DNA of 64,000 nucleotides from Qipengyuania intermedia (GCF_019711615.1 NZ_JAIGNS010000002.1:1061483-1125482); one strand, 5' to 3'. Shown: positions 17,739 to 26,599, numbered from the stretch's first letter. Numbers and translations: made by a program. Notes: a model not told the origin generated them from the sequence alone.

Positions 17739-18605
17739 TCAGGTCTGGCGGCGCGCCATGAAGGCAAGCCGTTCGAACATCATCACATCCTGCTCGTTCT
17801 TCAGCAATGCACCGTGCAGCGGGGGAATGGCGCTGTTCGGATTGCTGTCCTGCAGCACGTCGAGCGGCATGTCCTCGTTGAGAAGGAGCTTCAGCCAGTC
17901 CAGCAGTTCGCTGGTGCTGGGCTTCTTCTTCAGGCCGGGCACTTCACGCAGTTCGTAGAAGATCTCCATCGCCTTGGAGACGAGGTTCTTCTGGATGCCC
18001 GGATAGTGCACCTCGATGATCTCGCGCATAGTGTCGCGATCGGGGAACTTGATATAGTGGAAGAAGCAGCGGCGCAGGAACGCGTCGGGCAATTCCTTCT
18101 CGTTGTTCGAGGTGATGACGACGATCGGGCGTTCCTTGGCCTCGATACGCTCGTGCGTTTCGTAGACATCGAAGCTCATGCGGTCGAGTTCCTGCAGGAG
18201 ATCGTTCGGAAACTCGATATCCGCCTTGTCGATCTCGTCGATCAGCAGGACGGGCAGTTCGGGGCTGGTGAAGGCCTCCCACAGCTTGCCCTTCTTGATG
18301 TAGTTCGAGATGTCGTGGACACGCTCGTCGCCAAGCTGGCCGTCGCGCAGGCGGGCGACCGCGTCATATTCGTAGAGGCCCTGCTGCGCCTTGGTCGTCG
18401 ACTTGACGTTCCATTCGATCATCGGAGCGCCGAGCGCCTTGGAGATTTCATGCGCCAGCACGGTCTTGCCGGTGCCAGGCTCGCCCTTGACGAGCAGCGG
18501 GCGGCGCAACGTCACTGCGGCATTCACCGCGACCTTGAGGTCTTCGGTGGCGATATAGGAACTGGTACCTTCGAAACGGTTCTGTTCGGTCGATTGTTCG
18601 GACAT
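17739..18605 (-). CDS. MoxR-family AAA+ ATPase
   Basis: 288 residues from ATG 18605. The AAA+ core shows Walker A GEPGTGKT, Walker B VLLIDEID, sensor 1 ITSNNEKELPDAF with the arginine finger RRCFF, and a C-terminal helical lid. MoxR ATPases form hexamers that remodel clients together with VWA-domain partners; the CoxE-like protein at 14959-16140 is the obvious partner. An upstream extension of this frame to 19751 runs antisense to the alpha/beta hydrolase gene and is an artefact. AAGGGA lies before the start. The reading ends 23 nt from the two-way terminator. Confidence 0.95.
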   Translation of the reverse strand: MSEQSTEQNRFEGTSSYIATEDLKVAVNAAVTLRRPLLVKGEPGTGKTVLAHEISKALGAPMIEWNVKSTTKAQQGLYEYDAVARLRDGQLGDERVHDISNYIKKGKLWEAFTSPELPVLLIDEIDKADIEFPNDLLQELDRMSFDVYETHERIEAKERPIVVITSNNEKELPDAFLRRCFFHYIKFPDRDTMREIIEVHYPGIQKNLVSKAMEIFYELREVPGLKKKPSTSELLDWLKLLLNEDMPLDVLQDSNPNSAIPPLHGALLKNEQDVMMFERLAFMARRQT

Positions 18606-18704
18606 GGGTTTTCCCTTGCAACTTGTGCGATGCGTTAGGGCTAGGGCACGCTTAGGGCAAGGGGGCGTTGTAACACTTGCATCCCCAAGGACGAAGGAGG
18701 GTAC

Positions 18705-19934
18705 ATGCCGACCGAAAACCTGACGATTGCTACCGACGCCGGCCATGACCTGACCGGCTCGCTGGAAATGCCGACCGGGCTCGTGCGCGGCGCGGCACTG
18801 TTTGCTCACTGCTTCACCTGCACCAAGCAGAGCCGGGCGGCGGTGGCGGTTGCGCGTGCATTGGCGCGTGAGGGGATTGCTACGTTGCGGTTCGATTTTA
18901 CCGGTCTCGGAGGAAGCGGTGGAGAGTTCGGCAGGGCCGGCTTCGCAGCGGATGTGTCCGATCTTGTCGCGGCCGGGAGCTACATGGTCGAGCGCTTCCA
19001 GCAACCGATCCTGCTCGTCGGACATAGTCTGGGCGGCGCAGCCGTGCTTGCCGCAGCAGACGAGATCGGCGCACAGCACGTTGCGGCAATCGCCACCATC
19101 GGCGCTCCTTCGGATGTGCCGCACGTGCTGCGCAATATCGACGGAGACATCGAGGCGATCCGGAGCAAGGGCGAAGGCGAGGTAAGGATCGGCGGCCAGG
19201 AGTTCTGCCTCGGCAGGGAATTCCTTGAGCGGGTCGAGAATATCGACCTTCTCGACGAGGTGAAGCGTCTCAGGAAGCCGCTCCTGTTCCTGCATTCCCC
19301 GACCGACGCCATCGTCGGGGTGGAACACGCGAGCGCGCTTTTCCAGGCTGCCAAACATCCCAAGAGCTTCGTCAGCCTCGAGGGCGCCGATCATCTTCTG
19401 CTGCAGGAACAGGACGCCGATTTCGCAGCGCGGGTGATTGCTGGCTGGGCCCATCGTTACCTGCCACTGCGGGACGACTGGCCGATGCCGGAAGAAGGCA
19501 TCGTCGCTTGTACCGGCCATGGAAAATTCGGCACCGAGGTCCACACCGTCGCCCACCAGTTCATCGCCGATGAGCCGAAAAGCTATGGCGGTGATGACAG
19601 TGGGCCGACACCCTATGATCTTCTCAACGCTGCGCTCGGCACCTGCACGGCGATGACGATGAAGATGTATGCCGATCGCAAGAAGTGGCCCCTGGAAGGC
19701 GTCAGCGTCCATGTCACGCATGAGCGCAAGCACGCCGAAGAGTGCGATCATGTCGAAGCGATGGAGGAGGGCAAGCAGATGCAGGCCCTCAATCGCGTGA
19801 TTTCAATCCGCGGGGATGCGCTGGACGATGACCAAAGGGCGCGCCTGCTCGAAATAGCCGACAAGTGTCCCGTGCATCGCACGCTCGAAGGCGAATTGCA
19901 TGTGCACACCCGCTTGGACGAGGTGGCTGACTAG
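18705..19934 (+). CDS. Alpha/beta-hydrolase fused to an OsmC-family domain
   Basis: 409 residues in two parts. Residues 1-250 are an alpha/beta hydrolase with the nucleophile elbow GHSLGGA (Ser near 108), an acid loop LHSPTDAIV and His in GADHLLLQE. Residues from about 265 are an OsmC/YhfA-type domain with GTCTAMTMKMYADRKKWPL and DKCPVHRTLEGEL, whose two cysteines are the redox pair that reduces organic hydroperoxides. Such fusions occur in proteobacteria; the hydrolase may release acyl peroxides for the OsmC half. AGGAGGG gives a strong ribosome site. Its stop overlaps that of the next, convergent gene through CTAG at 19931-19934. Confidence 0.93.
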   Translation: MPTENLTIATDAGHDLTGSLEMPTGLVRGAALFAHCFTCTKQSRAAVAVARALAREGIATLRFDFTGLGGSGGEFGRAGFAADVSDLVAAGSYMVERFQQPILLVGHSLGGAAVLAAADEIGAQHVAAIATIGAPSDVPHVLRNIDGDIEAIRSKGEGEVRIGGQEFCLGREFLERVENIDLLDEVKRLRKPLLFLHSPTDAIVGVEHASALFQAAKHPKSFVSLEGADHLLLQEQDADFAARVIAGWAHRYLPLRDDWPMPEEGIVACTGHGKFGTEVHTVAHQFIADEPKSYGGDDSGPTPYDLLNAALGTCTAMTMKMYADRKKWPLEGVSVHVTHERKHAEECDHVEAMEEGKQMQALNRVISIRGDALDDDQRARLLEIADKCPVHRTLEGELHVHTRLDEVAD

Positions 19935-20308
19935 CCGAGCATCGAGAGGGCGGTAATCCCGAAGAAAAATGCGAGCGTCAGGCCGGTGGCCCATTGCCAA
20001 GGCTTGGGCGCGCCGTGCATTCCGCGATCCCAGGTGAACTGCCAGATCATCCCGGTGATCAGCAGGGCAATGGCAACGACGACCAGTCGCGGCAGTCCAA
20101 GAAGGCCCCAGAACAACATGACCGCGGCTGGCTGGGCCACGACCTGGAGGACGAGCGCTCCCGCGAACCAGGCGATAGGGATCGGCCGGTAAGCGGCGTC
20201 CGATGCGTACCAGTCCGGAAGCGCGGTATCGGTCCGGGCGATGCGGCGGTCACCCGCCATCACATCGCCTTCGTTCGCGTCTTCCGGATCGTTTCTATCG
20301 TCAGGCAT
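19931..20308 (-). CDS. Small integral membrane protein of unknown function
   Basis: 125 residues. About 45 acidic, polar residues precede three hydrophobic stretches (roughly 46-70, 72-90 and 108-124), so it should sit in the inner membrane with a soluble N-terminus. WFAGALVLQVVAQPAAVML and IWQFTWDRGMHGAPKPWQW are the most distinctive parts, but I recognise no family. Its ATG lies inside the end of parE (8-nt overlap), so it is translated from the parE message. Its stop shares CTAG with the hydrolase-OsmC gene. Confidence 0.7.
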   Translation of the reverse strand: MPDDRNDPEDANEGDVMAGDRRIARTDTALPDWYASDAAYRPIPIAWFAGALVLQVVAQPAAVMLFWGLLGLPRLVVVAIALLITGMIWQFTWDRGMHGAPKPWQWATGLTLAFFFGITALSMLG

Positions 20309-22277
20309 CGATCATTTCGCGGTCGAATTCCCCGGCATTGTTCTGGATGAAGTTAAAACGATGCTCGGGGTTGCGGCCCATGAGCTGGTCCACCAGTTCC
20401 TTGACCTTTGCACGGTCCTCGAATTCGGCGGGCAGGGTGATCCGGATCAGCGAACGTGTCTCCGGGTTCATGGTCGTTTCACGCAGCTGCTGGGGGTTCA
20501 TTTCGCCGAGGCCCTTGAAGCGGCCGACTTCGACCTTCTTGCCCTTGAAGACCGTTTCTTCCAGTTCCTTGCGGTGCTCGTCGTCACGCGCATAGCGGCT
20601 CTCCTTGCCCGCCGTCAGACGATAGAGCGGTGGCTGGGCAAGGTAGAGGTGGCCGTTGCGCACCACGTCCGTCATTTCCTGGAAGAAGAACGTCATCAGG
20701 AGCGTGGCGATATGCGCGCCGTCGACATCGGCGTCGGTCATGATGATGATGCGGTCGTAGCGCAGGTTCTCCGCATCGCAATCCTTGCGGGTCCCGCAGC
20801 CCATCGCCAGGCTCAGGTCCGCGATCTCGCTGTTGGCGCGGATCTTGTCGGCAGTCGCGCTGGCGACGTTGAGGATCTTGCCGCGGATGGGAAGGATCGC
20901 CTGCGTTTTGCGATTACGGGCCTGCTTGGCGCTGCCCCCTGCCGAATCCCCTTCGACGATAAACAGTTCCGTCTCGCCGTCGCCTTCGCCGCTGCAATCG
21001 GTCAGCTTGCCGGGCAGACGGAGCTTTTTCGCATTGGTCGCGGTCTTGCGCTTGATCTCGCGTTCCTGCTTGCGGCGCAGGCGCTCGTCCATCCGCTCCA
21101 TGACCTGGCCGAGCAGCGCTTTGCCGCGGTCCATGTTATCGGAGAGGAAGTGGTCGAAATGGTCGCGGACTGCGTTTTCGACCAGGCGGACAGCCTCGGG
21201 CGAAGTCAGGCGATCCTTCGTCTGGCTTTGGAACTGGGGGTCGCGGATAAAGACCGACAGCATGACCTCGGCACCGTTCATCACGTCGTCGGCGGTGAGG
21301 TCCTTGGCTTTTTTGGTGCCGGTCAGATCGCCGAAGGCCCTTAGCCCCTTGGTCAGGGCTGCGCGCAGGCCCTGCTCGTGCGTGCCGCCATCGGGAGTGG
21401 GGACGGTGTTGCAGTACCAGCTGGTCGACCCGTCGGAGAAAAGCGGCCACGCAATGGCCCATTCCACGCGGCCCTGCTCATCGGGGAAATCCTGATTGCC
21501 TGCAAAGGGCTGCGCGGTGACGCATTCGCGCCCGCCCAGCTGTTCTGCAAGGTGATCTGCAAGCCCGCCCGGAAATTTGAAGACGGCTTCTGCCGGAACA
21601 TCGTCGCTCGTCAAAGCTTCTGCACATTTCCAGCGGATCTCGACACCTGCGAAAAGATACGCCTTCGAGCGGGCGAGCTTGAACAGCCGTTTCGGCTTGA
21701 AGGCGCGGTCGCCGAAGATCTCCGCATCCGGGGTGAAGGTAACGGTGGTGCCGCGCCGGTTCGGAGTGGGGCCGAGCTCCTGCAGCTTGCCGGTAGGATG
21801 TCCCTTGGAGAATTCCTGCGCGAAAAGCTGTTTGTCGCGGGCCACCTCGACGCGGGTGTAGTCCGAAAGGGCGTTGACGACCGAAACACCGACACCGTGC
21901 AGGCCGCCGCTGGTCGCATAGGCCTTGCCCGAGAACTTGCCGCCCGAGTGCAGGGTGGTGAGAATGACCTCCAGCGTGGATTTGCCGGGGTATTTCGGAT
22001 GTTCCGCCACCGGGATGCCGCGACCATTGTCACTGATCGTGACCTTGTTTCCTTCGTCTAGACGGATCTCGATCCTGCTGGCATGGCCTGCAACCGCTTC
22101 GTCCATGGCATTATCGAGCACCTCGGCGACGAGGTGGTGCAGGGCGCGATCGTCGGTCCCGCCGATATACATGCCCGGGCGGCGGCGCACCGGTTCGAGG
22201 CCTTCGAGGACCTCGATGGATGATGCGTCGTAATCGCCGCTCGATGTGGGCGTGTTCTCGAAAAGATCGTCGGCCAT
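20301..22277 (-). CDS. parE: DNA topoisomerase IV subunit B
   Basis: 658 residues. ParE supplies the ATPase that drives decatenation of daughter chromosomes by topoisomerase IV together with ParC. The GHKL ATPase has LDNAMDEAVAGHA, DNGRGIPV and TSGGLHGVGVSVVNALS; the TOPRIM domain has EGDSAGGSAKQARNR and DADVDGAHI. Its length fits ParE rather than the longer GyrB. No Shine-Dalgarno precedes the ATG, but a TATAGC element ends 7 nt upstream, suggesting a leaderless message. The start of the next membrane-protein gene overlaps its stop. ParC lies elsewhere. Confidence 0.96.
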   Translation of the reverse strand: MADDLFENTPTSSGDYDASSIEVLEGLEPVRRRPGMYIGGTDDRALHHLVAEVLDNAMDEAVAGHASRIEIRLDEGNKVTISDNGRGIPVAEHPKYPGKSTLEVILTTLHSGGKFSGKAYATSGGLHGVGVSVVNALSDYTRVEVARDKQLFAQEFSKGHPTGKLQELGPTPNRRGTTVTFTPDAEIFGDRAFKPKRLFKLARSKAYLFAGVEIRWKCAEALTSDDVPAEAVFKFPGGLADHLAEQLGGRECVTAQPFAGNQDFPDEQGRVEWAIAWPLFSDGSTSWYCNTVPTPDGGTHEQGLRAALTKGLRAFGDLTGTKKAKDLTADDVMNGAEVMLSVFIRDPQFQSQTKDRLTSPEAVRLVENAVRDHFDHFLSDNMDRGKALLGQVMERMDERLRRKQEREIKRKTATNAKKLRLPGKLTDCSGEGDGETELFIVEGDSAGGSAKQARNRKTQAILPIRGKILNVASATADKIRANSEIADLSLAMGCGTRKDCDAENLRYDRIIIMTDADVDGAHIATLLMTFFFQEMTDVVRNGHLYLAQPPLYRLTAGKESRYARDDEHRKELEETVFKGKKVEVGRFKGLGEMNPQQLRETTMNPETRSLIRITLPAEFEDRAKVKELVDQLMGRNPEHRFNFIQNNAGEFDREMIDA

Positions 22278-22284
22278 GGTGAGT

Positions 22285-22314
22285 GCTATATCGCGCGCGA
22301 ATCCGCGCGCACAA
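22285..22314 (-). promoter_or_regulatory. parE promoter with a GC palindrome as spacer
   Basis: Read on the minus strand: TTGTGC (22314-22309), an 18-nt spacer, TATAGC (22290-22285), then 7 nt to the parE ATG. The spacer is almost wholly the perfect palindrome formed by 22293-22299 and 22304-22310 around a 4-nt centre, which could be an operator or, in the preceding transcript, a short terminator stem. Confidence 0.5.
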
Positions 22315-22339
22315 GCACCGCCGTGACGTTATCCGCCTG

Positions 22340-23482
22340 TCAGAAGCCCGAAGGAGCCCTGGAGACGGTGATTATCCCGCCATCGCTGACCGATCGCACC
22401 TCGAGGGCACGTTCCACGATGCCGTTGCGCTGGAAGCGGAAAGGGCCGTCCATCCCGTCGAAACCTCCCGACTGGAAAAGGATGTCGGTCGGGAATTCAC
22501 GTCCGACTTCCCAGTCGCGTGCTGCGCGCAAGGTGAGAAGCACGGCATCGTAACCCAGCGTCGCGACACGATAGGGCTGGCTGCCGAACCGCGCCTCGTA
22601 GCTGGTGACGAATCCGCCGTAGCGTCCGTCCGTCACAGCAGAGAACAGCGCACCTTCCAGCGCCTCGAGCCGCAACAGCGCGCTTTCGCCAGCCCACCGC
22701 TCCGTCCCGAGGATACGCAGGGAAGGCGACACAATCGCCTGTGCCCCGCGGATCGAGGGCGTTCCCCCATCGGCGATCAAAACCGTGTCGAACCCGCCCA
22801 TAGCCTTGAGCCTTCCGGCGGCGCTGACGACCGAAGTGTTCGTGCGGGAATAGCGCTCTGTAGCAACTAGCCGACCGCCGTAGGACGTAAGGGCGGAGCG
22901 CAGGGCAGCTTCGGCGCGACTGCCATAGTCGGATTCGGGGGCCAGGACGGCGAATGTATTTGCGCCCTGTTGTCGCGCATATTCCACGCTGCGGGAGATG
23001 GACTGTTCCGGAATGTGACCCATGATGAAGACGCCGGGCCCGGCAACCGTGGTATCATTCGAGAAACTGATGATCGGCACATTCTCCGCCGCTGCCGTCG
23101 ATCGAACGGCCGCCACATTGCTCCCGAGCAGGGGGCCGAGGATGAGGCGACTGCCATCGGCAAGGGCGTCGTTCGCAGCTGCCTGGGCCCCGCGCGCAGT
23201 GTCGTAAGTCGTGATGCGGATATTGTCGGCATTCGTATCGAGGAGGGCCATCGTCGTCGCATTCGCGATCGACTGGCCGACCGCACCATTGTCTCCGGAC
23301 ATGGGCACCAGCAGAGCGACTCGGTGCCGCTCCCCGTCCTGCGGCAAGCTCGTAGCACTGGGTTCCGGCGTCGGCGCTGGCGGAGCGGGCTCGGCCGTCT
23401 TGGGAATGATCGCGCATCCAGACAGCGCCATCGCTCCGAATGCCGCGATTGCACCGCGCCGGTTCATAAATGCCTGCTTCAT
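22340..23482 (-). CDS. Periplasmic-binding-fold lipoprotein, LpoA-like penicillin-binding-protein activator
   Basis: 380 residues with a lipoprotein signal: MNRRGAIAAFGAMALSGC gives a lipobox ending in Cys, so the protein is anchored by lipid. A Pro/Thr-rich spacer of about 25 residues follows, then a type 1 periplasmic binding fold (VALLVPMSGDNGAVGQSIAN, LGPLLGSNVAAVRSTAA, FAVLAPESDYGSRAE). This build is that of LpoA C-terminal domains and leucine-binding-like proteins annotated as penicillin-binding protein activators. The N-terminal LpoA repeat domain is absent, as usual in alphaproteobacteria. A start 5 codons later (23467) is equally possible. It is divergent from rsmI, again the usual yraM-rsmI-yraN order with yraM reversed. 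Confidence 0.85.
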   Translation of the reverse strand: MKQAFMNRRGAIAAFGAMALSGCAIIPKTAEPAPPAPTPEPSATSLPQDGERHRVALLVPMSGDNGAVGQSIANATTMALLDTNADNIRITTYDTARGAQAAANDALADGSRLILGPLLGSNVAAVRSTAAAENVPIISFSNDTTVAGPGVFIMGHIPEQSISRSVEYARQQGANTFAVLAPESDYGSRAEAALRSALTSYGGRLVATERYSRTNTSVVSAAGRLKAMGGFDTVLIADGGTPSIRGAQAIVSPSLRILGTERWAGESALLRLEALEGALFSAVTDGRYGGFVTSYEARFGSQPYRVATLGYDAVLLTLRAARDWEVGREFPTDILFQSGGFDGMDGPFRFQRNGIVERALEVRSVSDGGIITVSRAPSGF

Positions 23483-23519
23483 CCTTGCCGCGTCCCTTTT
23501 TGCTGGTCATGGAAGGCAT

Positions 23520-24377
23520 GTGAGCGAACCCGCATCCCCTGCGCCTGACGAAAGTCTTACACCCGGTCTCTATCTCGTTGCCACCCCAATCGGCAATCTG
23601 GGCGACATAACGATGCGCGCTGTCGATATCCTGCGCCGCTGCGACGGGGTCGCCTGCGAGGACACGCGCGTCACGGGCAAACTGCTCAAACACCTCGGAA
23701 TTTCGAAACCCATGTGGCGCTACGACGACCATAGCGAGCATCGGGACCGGTCGAGGCTCGTCGGCTCCATGCAAACGAGGGCAGTCGCACTGGTGAGCGA
23801 CGCAGGGACACCCATGGTGAGCGATCCCGGCTATCGGCTTGTCAACGATTGCAGGGAGCAAGGCATACCTGTCACCAGCCTTCCGGGGCCCTGCGCGGCC
23901 GTGGTCGGGCTGACCCTTTCCGGCCTACCGAACGACCGCTTCCTGTTCGCAGGCTTTTTGCCGTCGAGAGAGAAGGGACGCAGAGAAACTCTGGAAGAGC
24001 TAGCCGCGATCGACGCCACGCTGGTGCTCTACGAGACCGCGCCGCGCCTTCTGAAGACACTAGCCACCATCGAGGAACTCCTGCCTAAGCGAGAGATCGC
24101 CGTCGCGCGCGAATTGACCAAGCTGCACGAGGAATGCCGCCGCGGCTTCGCCTCCGGCCTGATGGCCTATTACGACGCCAACCCTCCGCGCGGCGAGATC
24201 GTCCTGCTCATCGGTCCCCCCGAGGCGGTCCAGGCGAACGAGGCGGATGCGGACGATATGCTGCGCAAAGCTCTGGCGACCATGAAACCCTCTCAGGCTG
24301 CAGGACACGTAGCCAAGGAAACGGGTCTCGATCGCAAGGCCCTTTATGCCCGCGCCATGGATCTCAAATCGGAATGA
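23520..24377 (+). CDS. rsmI: 16S rRNA (cytidine(1402)-2'-O)-methyltransferase
   Basis: 285 residues from GTG 23520. RsmI methylates the ribose of C1402 in the ribosomal P site using S-adenosylmethionine. Family marks: LYLVATPIGNLGDITMRA, CEDTRVTGKLLKHLGI, ALVSDAGTPMVSDPGYRLV, LPGPCAAVVGLTLSGLP and FLFAGFLPSREKGR. The longer in-frame reading back to 23211 runs antisense into the lipoprotein gene and is not used. The GTG is the only plausible start between that gene and the conserved N-terminus; GGAAGG lies 3 nt ahead. Its TGA overlaps the next ATG, coupling it to the yraN-like gene. Confidence 0.95.
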   Translation: MSEPASPAPDESLTPGLYLVATPIGNLGDITMRAVDILRRCDGVACEDTRVTGKLLKHLGISKPMWRYDDHSEHRDRSRLVGSMQTRAVALVSDAGTPMVSDPGYRLVNDCREQGIPVTSLPGPCAAVVGLTLSGLPNDRFLFAGFLPSREKGRRETLEELAAIDATLVLYETAPRLLKTLATIEELLPKREIAVARELTKLHEECRRGFASGLMAYYDANPPRGEIVLLIGPPEAVQANEADADDMLRKALATMKPSQAAGHVAKETGLDRKALYARAMDLKSE

Positions 24378-24724
24378 AGCGGCAGGTTGCCGAACGTAAC
24401 GGCAGGGACGGCGAAGCGAGGGCGGCATTCTGGCTTCGCGCCAAAGGCTGGCACATCCTCGACCAGCGGGTGAAGACCAAGGCAGGCGAAATCGACCTTG
24501 TCGCAAAACGCGGGAATATCGTCGCCTTCATCGAGGTGAAGTGGCGCAGCAAGCGCGCGGAACTCGACAATGCAATCGACGAGCGTCGGCTGGCGCGTGT
24601 CGCGGCGGCAACAGAATCCGTCGCTCATCGCTATGCGACCAATGGAGAGGACATCCGCGTGGACGTGATCCTGCTTGCACCGGGCGCTTTCCCTCGCCAC
24701 ATCGCCAACGCCTGGCAACCTTAG
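24374..24724 (+). CDS. UPF0102/YraN-family nuclease-like protein
   Basis: 116 residues from ATG 24374, overlapping the rsmI stop by 4 nt. The YraN signature is clear: GRDGEARAAFWLRAKGWHIL, KTKAGEIDLVAKRGNIVAFIEVKWR and the C-terminal VDVILLAPG. The E...D...ExK pattern (Glu, Asp and E-V-K) is that of PD-(D/E)XK nucleases resembling Holliday-junction resolvases, but the activity of the family is not established. It stands between rsmI and gshB, the order seen in many proteobacteria. Confidence 0.92.
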   Translation: MKRQVAERNGRDGEARAAFWLRAKGWHILDQRVKTKAGEIDLVAKRGNIVAFIEVKWRSKRAELDNAIDERRLARVAAATESVAHRYATNGEDIRVDVILLAPGAFPRHIANAWQP

Positions 24725-24733
24725 GAGATCGCA

Positions 24734-25702
24734 ATGGGCCTGCGTGTCGCCGTCCAGATGGACCCGCTCGAAAGCATCAATATCGCCGGGGACAGCAGCT
24801 TCGCGCTGATGCTGGCCGCACAGGCAAGGGGACACGAAGTCTGGCACTACGACGTCACCTCGCTCGCTTATGAAAGCGACGGCACCCCTGCAGGACGGAT
24901 CACGGCCCATGCCGCGCCGGTCACCGTCCAGCGCGTGGAAGGCGATCATTTCACGGCTGGTGAAAGGCGCAGGATCGACCTTGCTCGGGATATCGACGTC
25001 GTCCTGATGCGGCAGGATCCGCCGTTCCACCTCGGCTATATCAGCTCTGCGCTCCTGCTGGATCGCCTCAAAAGCACGACCCTTGTGATCAACGATCCCC
25101 GCGAAGTGGTGAATGCGCCGGAGAAGATGTTAGTTCTCGATTACGCGCGTTTCATGCCGCCGACGATGATTGCGCGGCACCTCGATGATTTGCGGGCCTT
25201 CCAGCAAAAGCACGGATCGGTCGTTATCAAGCCGCTCCATGGCAATGGCGGCAAGGCGATCTTCCGTCTGGACGAGACGGGTACGAACCTGTCCGCGCTT
25301 AGCGAGGTGTTCGACCTTACCTGGCCAGAGCCGCACATGATCCAGCCCTTCCTCCCCGAAGTCAGCGAAGGCGACAAGCGGATCGTCTTGGTCGACGGGG
25401 AATTTGCCGGGGCAATCAATCGCTTCCCGGGCGAAGGTGAGTTTCGTTCGAACCTTGCGCAGGGCGGCCATGCCGAAGCCACCGGTCTCTCCGAAAGGGA
25501 AGAGGAAATTTGCGCAGCGATGGGCCCTGAGCTCAAGAAGAGGGGGCTGGTATTCGTCGGCATCGATGTGATCGGCGGCCAATACCTGACCGAGATCAAC
25601 GTGACTTCGCCCACTGGCATCGTCGCCATCGACAAGTTCAACGGAACCGATACTCCCGCGCTGATCTGGGACGCGATCGAGCGACGTCACGCCGCTATGT
25701 GA
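24734..25702 (+). CDS. gshB: Glutathione synthase
   Basis: 322 residues, the ATP-grasp enzyme joining gamma-glutamylcysteine and glycine. The N-terminal part (VAVQMDPLESINIAGDSSF) and DVVLMRQDPPFHLGYI are typical of GshB. The ATP-grasp core has VVIKPLHGNGGKAIF, EGDKRIVLVDGEFAGAINR and the metal-binding FVGIDVIGGQYLTEINVTSP. AGGAG stands 7 nt before the ATG. The last base of its TGA directly adjoins the convergent xerC stop (TGATCA, 25700-25705), leaving no room for a terminator. Confidence 0.97.
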   Translation: MGLRVAVQMDPLESINIAGDSSFALMLAAQARGHEVWHYDVTSLAYESDGTPAGRITAHAAPVTVQRVEGDHFTAGERRRIDLARDIDVVLMRQDPPFHLGYISSALLLDRLKSTTLVINDPREVVNAPEKMLVLDYARFMPPTMIARHLDDLRAFQQKHGSVVIKPLHGNGGKAIFRLDETGTNLSALSEVFDLTWPEPHMIQPFLPEVSEGDKRIVLVDGEFAGAINRFPGEGEFRSNLAQGGHAEATGLSEREEEICAAMGPELKKRGLVFVGIDVIGGQYLTEINVTSPTGIVAIDKFNGTDTPALIWDAIERRHAAM

Positions 25703-26599
25703 TCAATCGCGGTCGCGTGGATGTGCGTTGCGATAGGTGTCTAGCAGACTGGCGGCATCGACCTTCGTATAGATTTGCGTCGAACCGAGGCTGGCATGAC
25801 CTAGCAATTCCTGCAGGCTGCGCAGATCGGCACCCGCTCCGAGCAGGTGGGTCGCAAAGCTGTGCCTCAGCGCATGCGGTGTCGCAGTGTCCGGCAGCCC
25901 TAGCGCCTTGCGGGCGCGTGCTGTCGCTTTCTGGACGACGCCCTGCGAAAGCGCGCCGCCTTTGACCCCCCGGAACAGGGGATCGCGCGGCCCAAGCGGC
26001 CAGGGATTGAGTGTGCAATATTCGGCGATTGCATCGCGGACCAGCGGCAGTATGGGCACGGTCCTTTGCTTGCCGCCTTTGCCCGTAACGGTGAGTGTTT
26101 CGCCAAGAGGGACGTCCGAACCCGTCAGCGACAAGGCTTCGGCAATTCGTAGACCCGCCCCGTAGAGCAACAGCAGGACCGCCCGATCGCGCGCGCCAAC
26201 CCAATCCTCCATCGCCATCGCGTCGACCGTTTCAGCCAAACCTATTGCATCGTCGGGCGACACGGGGCGTGGGAGGCCCTTTTTGATACGCGGTCCCCTC
26301 AGGCGCGGAGCCTGCGTGACGTCGTGACCCGCCTGCGCCTTGGCAAAAGACACGAAGCTCTTGAGCGCGGAAAGCTCCCTTGCCGTCGAAGCATTGGACA
26401 GGCCATCGCTGCGGCGGGACGCCAGATGGCTACGCAACTCGGCTGCGGTCAAAGCCGCAACCTGCTCGAATGTCTCGAACTCGCCGCGCGTCATCAGCCG
26501 CTCGGCAGCCTTCGAATATGCGCGCACGGTGTGATCGGAGCGCCGCTGCGCCAGCGAGAGGTGGTCGTGCCAGGCATGAAGGCAATCCGCCTTGGTCAT
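25703..26599 (-). CDS. xerC: Tyrosine recombinase, XerC type
   Basis: 298 residues. XerC with XerD resolves chromosome dimers at dif. The N-terminal SAM-like core-binding domain (HLSLAQRRSDHTVRAYSKAAERL) is followed by the catalytic domain. It carries Arg in YGAGLRIAEALSL (about 152), Lys in GKGGKQRTVPI, HALRHSFATHLL with His and Arg, LGHASLGSTQIYTKV with the second His and the nucleophile Tyr. It is short and single-copy in this region with no integron or phage genes, so the housekeeping XerC is more likely than a mobile integrase. It is coupled to hemW by a 4-nt overlap. Confidence 0.92.
   Translation of the reverse strand: MTKADCLHAWHDHLSLAQRRSDHTVRAYSKAAERLMTRGEFETFEQVAALTAAELRSHLASRRSDGLSNASTARELSALKSFVSFAKAQAGHDVTQAPRLRGPRIKKGLPRPVSPDDAIGLAETVDAMAMEDWVGARDRAVLLLLYGAGLRIAEALSLTGSDVPLGETLTVTGKGGKQRTVPILPLVRDAIAEYCTLNPWPLGPRDPLFRGVKGGALSQGVVQKATARARKALGLPDTATPHALRHSFATHLLGAGADLRSLQELLGHASLGSTQIYTKVDAASLLDTYRNAHPRDRD

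Noticed and set aside
18606..19751. N-terminal extension of the MoxR frame to 670 residues
   Set aside because: It is antisense to the hydrolase-OsmC gene, and the MoxR family starts at ATG 18605 with a ribosome site.
25703..26599. Tyrosine recombinase as a mobile-element integrase
   Set aside because: No tRNA attachment site, phage or integron gene nearby, and it is coupled to hemW in a housekeeping setting; XerC fits.
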